Source of the DNA: JAKATY01 sp038876335
Lineage (GTDB): Archaea; Micrarchaeota; Micrarchaeia; Micrarchaeales; Micrarchaeaceae
DNA: 8,324 bases
Reading direction: 5' to 3'
Assembly (NCBI GenBank): GCA_038876335.1
Contig: JAVYYS010000027.1
Location: 1-8,324, forward strand
A program made the translations under genes and the position numbers. How positions within the stretch are numbered: the stretch's first letter is position 1; each line of letters opens with the position of its first letter. Of this stretch, positions 5,719 to 8,324 are shown piece after piece. The notes beneath the pieces are model-generated. The model was given only the letters and a program-made list of their open reading frames with translations, searched no databases and was not told the DNA's origin.

Positions 5719-7272
5719 ATGATTTACAGAACCAATGGTTTTACTGTGCGCTTGATTACAGTTGCGCTGTTTGTGCTGCTTGCACTTGCAGGGCTTGCAT
5801 TCTCCACATATTTATTCATAATAGCAAGAAGCGTATACATGTATCTTATTGCTTTGACCTTCTTCACACTCTCAGTAGTATCAAGCTTCTTCAACATTTT
5901 CGCGGCATACTGGTATTACAAAGCATATTTTTACGGAGATTATCTTAAACATATAAAGCGCGGGCTTAAACCTTTCACGCATATGCCGACTGTTGCGATT
6001 GCGGTGCCAATTTACAATGAGGAACCGAAAGTTGTTGAAAAGACGTTTGCGAAGTTGATAGAACTTGATTACCCTCGCGATAAGATAAGATATTATATGC
6101 TTGATGATTCCAGCCAACCAGAAATAGCCGAAAAACTACGGGATATAAGTAAAACTTTCGGGATAACGTACCTACATAGAACATGCAGGAGGGGATATAA
6201 AGCGGGGGCACTTAATGACATGCTTAAGATTTCAAATGAGGAGTTTATAGCTATATTTGATGCTGATGAATATCTGATAAACAAGAAGTTTCTTTTAGAC
6301 ATACTCCCATATTTCCAGAATGAAGAACTTTCTTATGTACAAACCGAAAAAAGAACTGCAAAAGGTACCTTCTTCTCAGACTCTGTAGATCTTTTCAATG
6401 CCTTTTTCTTTAAGTTTATACAAACAGCAAGAGCGCTTAACAACACAGCAATTTTTGCAGGGTCGTGTGGAATAATAAGGCGCAGTTCTCTCGATAAAGT
6501 CGGAGGCTTTCCTGAATACGTGATAGAGGATACCTTCTTCAGCTTCGAATCTGATAATCATTCGTTCAAGAGCCTCTACATACCAAAGGTTTATGCGCTT
6601 GGCAGACCTATAAAAACTTTCAGCGCACTCGCTAAACAGCAGTGGAGATACAACTATGGCGACACACAGTTCCTTGGGTATTTCATAAAAAAACTTAAAA
6701 GAAAGAGGAAGGTAAAAAATGTGGCAATGCTCTCAAGCATTGATTATATAGCACATGGTTTCGGTCTCAACTACCTTTCGCTTGTATTAATTATATTCAC
6801 ATTTGTTTCGGTACTCATTGTATTCTCCTCTTTCCCGCTCAGATCTCTGACTCTTAACGAGCTCTTCAACATAAAAGACATTACTTTTGACCTGCAGGCG
6901 TTTGGAATCATTGCGTTTACCCTTTCCCTATTCATACCTGTGATTCTGACAAAGGTCTACTTCAAGTCCATAAGCAAAGGCGTAATGATATTCATACTCA
7001 ATTTCGCCCTGGCATTTATCAGGACCAAGGCGGCTATTGCAGCAATGCTCAATGCAGATCCAAAACCACAATGGCAAAAGAGCAAAAGCAAAAGCGGAGA
7101 TCTTCTGCATTCGCTGGGCAATACCAAATTCGAAATATCATTCGCATCTCTGCTCTTTGTGCTTGGATACATTTCGATAATGTTAAACAGCAATATTACA
7201 GGCGGGCTCTGGCTGATGTGGTATGGAGCGCTGTATTCCATCGCTACAATACTACTATACAAGTACGGATGA
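5719..7272 (+). CDS. Membrane glycosyltransferase, family GT2, cellulose/hyaluronan-synthase-like
   Basis: The 517-residue protein should transfer sugar from a nucleotide-sugar donor at the inner face of the membrane. It has two N-terminal helices (about 10-34 and 39-67), then a GT-A domain from about 90 to 315. Five C-terminal helices follow (about 347-371, 393-413, 420-440, 472-490, 494-514). Motifs in order are VAIAVPIYNEEP (92-103), LDDSS (128-132), RRGYKAGALND (157-167) and the metal-binding FDADE (180-184). The catalytic-base motif is IED (269-271, usually TED). QQWRY at 307-311 stands for the usual QxxRW, with Tyr replacing the final Trp. The architecture is that of processive synthases, but donor and product cannot be read from the sequence. 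ATG at 5719 has only a weak GGTTGA before it; GTG at 5746 is an alternative that removes nine polar residues. DUF424 follows 7 nt after the stop, implying one transcript. Confidence 0.9.
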   Translation: MIYRTNGFTVRLITVALFVLLALAGLAFSTYLFIIARSVYMYLIALTFFTLSVVSSFFNIFAAYWYYKAYFYGDYLKHIKRGLKPFTHMPTVAIAVPIYNEEPKVVEKTFAKLIELDYPRDKIRYYMLDDSSQPEIAEKLRDISKTFGITYLHRTCRRGYKAGALNDMLKISNEEFIAIFDADEYLINKKFLLDILPYFQNEELSYVQTEKRTAKGTFFSDSVDLFNAFFFKFIQTARALNNTAIFAGSCGIIRRSSLDKVGGFPEYVIEDTFFSFESDNHSFKSLYIPKVYALGRPIKTFSALAKQQWRYNYGDTQFLGYFIKKLKRKRKVKNVAMLSSIDYIAHGFGLNYLSLVLIIFTFVSVLIVFSSFPLRSLTLNELFNIKDITFDLQAFGIIAFTLSLFIPVILTKVYFKSISKGVMIFILNFALAFIRTKAAIAAMLNADPKPQWQKSKSKSGDLLHSLGNTKFEISFASLLFVLGYISIMLNSNITGGLWLMWYGALYSIATILLYKYG

Positions 7273-7279
7273 TGATTAT

Positions 7280-7582
7280 TTGATATATGTAAAGATACAT
7301 AATACACAAAATGGCAACATCTTAGCCATGTGCGATGAAGAGCAAATAGGCAAAGTGCTTAAAGATGGTGATGTAGTTATAAACATAAAGGATTACTCAG
7401 AATTCTATAAGGGAGAACTGATTAATGAAAAGCAGTGGAAATGGTATGGAACTGTGATATATTCAGCAAATATTATTGGGAAAAGGTCGATAGATCTTGC
7501 AATAAAAAGCAACATTATAAAAAAGGAAAATGTAAGACACGCGGCAGGTGTACCCTATGCGCATGCATATCTGGTAGATTGA
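7280..7582 (+). CDS. DUF424 family protein, TTG start
   Basis: This 100-residue protein matches the archaeal DUF424 family, whose role is not established as far as I know. The family signatures visible are LAMCDEEQIGK (15-25), FYKGE (42-46), ANIIGKRSI (63-71) and GVPYAHAYLV (90-99). The length fits the family when TTG at 7280 is taken as start, giving MIYVKIHN. The longer in-frame ATG at 7223 would lie inside the glycosyltransferase and add 19 non-family residues. A purine-rich GGATGATG sits just before the TTG. The gene follows the glycosyltransferase closely and is probably co-transcribed. It converges with alpha-NAC, with 11 nt between the stops. Confidence 0.85.
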   Translation: MIYVKIHNTQNGNILAMCDEEQIGKVLKDGDVVINIKDYSEFYKGELINEKQWKWYGTVIYSANIIGKRSIDLAIKSNIIKKENVRHAAGVPYAHAYLVD

Positions 7583-7593
7583 AATTTTAGGCT

Positions 7594-7944
7594 TTATCCC
7601 TCGCTTAAATCTAGTATTGCTTTTGCTATATCCCCACCAGCATTTTCTAAGGCTTTCCTTGCTTCCTCTGCGCTTTTTCCAGTTTTTTCTTGCACTAGCT
7701 TTATGTCTTCTTCAGATATCTCGGCGTGCTGGGATAGTGCTCCAGAAACCTTCTCCTCGACTTCACCTTCTACCTGGAACTGCACGTGGCCCTGCATTTC
7801 GATCCTTGTAACTTGCGGAGAGTTTATAACGATTTCTTTATCGGGGCATGATATTACAACTCTACTTGCGTCTACGTCGCTTGATTTTATTCCCATCTGG
7901 TCCATCATGCTTTTCAGCTTTCTAGGATCTATATTTGGCATCAT
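7594..7944 (-). CDS. nac: Nascent polypeptide-associated complex protein, archaeal alpha-NAC
   Basis: The 116-residue protein is the archaeal homodimeric NAC, which binds ribosomes and shields nascent chains. It has a typical N terminus, NIDPRKLKSMMDQMGI (4-19). The NAC beta-barrel follows, with SRVVISCPDKEIVINSPQVT within 27-46, ending near residue 65. A C-terminal UBA domain spans about 76-115, with ISEEDIKLVQEKTG and then AGGDIAKAILDLSEG. The length is normal. ATG at 7944 follows GGTACT and is itself followed by a second ATG; either could initiate. An AT-rich TAAATACATAAT (7982-7971) about 32 bp upstream could serve as a TATA box for a near-leaderless message. Otherwise it is co-transcribed with tRNA-Val, which ends 50 nt upstream on the same strand. 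Confidence 0.95.
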   Translation of the reverse strand: MMPNIDPRKLKSMMDQMGIKSSDVDASRVVISCPDKEIVINSPQVTRIEMQGHVQFQVEGEVEEKVSGALSQHAEISEEDIKLVQEKTGKSAEEARKALENAGGDIAKAILDLSEG

Positions 7945-7994
7945 AGTACCATCATTTTTACAAGTTATGTATTATGTATTTAGCGTATGGTTTA

Positions 7995-8081
7995 TGGGCC
8001 CGAGGAGAGTTGAACTCCTGTCTCCAGCGTGTAAGGCTTGTGCGCTTTCGCTTGGCATCGTAACCGCTGGACCACGGGCCC
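7995..8081 (-). tRNA. tRNA-Val (anticodon TAC) with a 15-nt intron
   Basis: The gene is 87 nt and the spliced tRNA 72 nt; it reads GUA and probably other Val codons. The acceptor strands GGGCCCG (8081-8075) and CGGGCCC (8002-7996) pair fully, with discriminator A at 7995. The D arm begins GTCCAGCGGTTAC with a three-pair stem (GTC/GAT). The T arm is AGGAG-TTCAACT-CTCCT, preceded by a 4-nt variable loop. The 3' half of the anticodon arm is CTTACAC-GCTGG with TAC at 8033-8031. Its partner CCAGC exists only if 15 nt are removed after CCA. CCA is not encoded. Confidence 0.9.
8038..8052 (-). other. 15-nt non-canonical tRNA intron at position 29/30
   Basis: Excision joins CCA to GC and restores CCAGC-CTTACAC-GCTGG. 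The intron has a possible GC-GAAA-GC tetraloop mini-hairpin. The exon bases ATGC face GCAC, giving three pairs and one A-C mismatch for the central helix, with bulges CA^A and AA^G. The motif is therefore weaker than that of tRNA-Ser. A one-base shift (8039-8053) yields the same mature product. Confidence 0.7.
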
Positions 8082-8097
8082 ATTAATACAGATTGTA

Positions 8098-8128
8098 GTG
8101 CGCTGCATAGAGCACACATCTGCAGATG
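8098..8128. repeat. Two adjacent dyads upstream of tRNA-Val
   Basis: GTGCGCT (8098-8104) pairs with AGAGCAC (8109-8115) around GCAT, with one G-A mismatch. Two bases on, CATCTGCAGATG (8117-8128) is a perfect 12-bp palindrome. They lie between the predicted start near 8149 and the tRNA 5' end, so they could be leader structure or protein-binding sites. Nothing else supports a function. Confidence 0.4.
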
Positions 8129-8154
8129 GCGACACTCTTTGTTTCAACCATTCA

Positions 8155-8180
8155 TTTCTTACCTAAAGACCTATATATCC
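8155..8180 (-). promoter_or_regulatory. Promoter-like element upstream of tRNA-Val/NAC: TATA box plus TTAGGTAAGAAA
   Basis: The minus strand reads GGATATATAGG (8180-8170), followed by TTAGGTAAGAAA (8166-8155). The TATA centre near 8174 predicts a minus-strand start near 8149, about 68 nt upstream of tRNA-Val. The TATA core is nearly symmetric, so it might also fire to the right, but no convincing gene follows on plus in the 144 nt that remain. Confidence 0.45.
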
Positions 8181-8324
8181 ATATGGCTTACTCTATTCTA
8201 CGGTGTTGAATTTTAACCCTCATGCAGGCAAGAGCTTTTACATAATCATACAACCTATGGGATCGGTATCATATGCATGGGTTTTGCTGTAGAAAAATAA
8301 GGGCTGGCTTAAATTTTATTTCCT

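Noticed and set aside
7223..7279. Upstream ATG at 7223 as the start of the DUF424 gene
   Set aside because: It would overlap the glycosyltransferase by 50 nt and add residues not seen in the family; TTG at 7280 gives the family length.
6957..7307. 116-codon minus-strand ORF opposite the end of the glycosyltransferase
   Set aside because: It is the complement of membrane-helix codons and has no independent support.
7703..8086. 127-codon plus-strand ORF across alpha-NAC and tRNA-Val
   Set aside because: It is antisense to a clear NAC-UBA gene and reads through a tRNA.

Overview
The window is archaeal. It carries a split RNA polymerase B subunit (separate B'' and B' genes), RpoH, the start of A', an archaeal alpha-NAC with a UBA tail, a DUF424 protein, TATA-box promoters and two tRNAs with tiny non-canonical introns. 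Ile codons are often ATA and base composition is moderate. A euryarchaeal or DPANN (for example Micrarchaeota-like) origin is plausible, but no marker fixes the lineage.

Left part (1-4139, all minus strand): the RNA polymerase operon in the order rpoH, rpoB2 (B''), rpoB1 (B'), rpoA1 (A', cut by the window edge). The genes are nearly contiguous, with intergenic gaps of 20, 9 and 2 nt. rpoH and rpoB1 start with TTG. The rpoB2 stop and the rpoB1 start lie in the same frame, separated by three sense codons. A TATA box sits on the rpoH stop codon at the right distance to make a leaderless rpoB2 message. B' has Lys where the family has the first acid of its active-centre Glu-Asp pair.

Middle part (4140-5718): the rpoH promoter region, an unrecognised six-helix membrane protein on the minus strand, and two convergent tRNA genes. 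These are tRNA-Leu(CAG) on plus and tRNA-Ser(CGA) on minus, the latter with a 12-nt intron at 30/31. A 298-nt AT-rich spacer then holds divergent promoters for tRNA-Ser and the glycosyltransferase, and small dyads.

Right part (5719-8324): a plus-strand pair, a cellulose-synthase-like GT2 membrane glycosyltransferase followed 7 nt later by a TTG-started DUF424 gene. They converge on a minus-strand unit of tRNA-Val(TAC), with a 15-nt intron in the anticodon stem, and alpha-NAC. The last 240 nt are non-coding as far as I can tell, with one clear TATA box and several dyads.

Functionally the window is mostly information processing (RNA polymerase, three tRNAs, NAC), plus envelope glycan synthesis and one orphan membrane protein. 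The unexplained signals are the repeated AGGTAAG promoter motif, the two mini-introns at nearly the same tRNA position and the B' Glu-to-Lys change. I see no CRISPR array, insertion sequence, phage gene or defence system.
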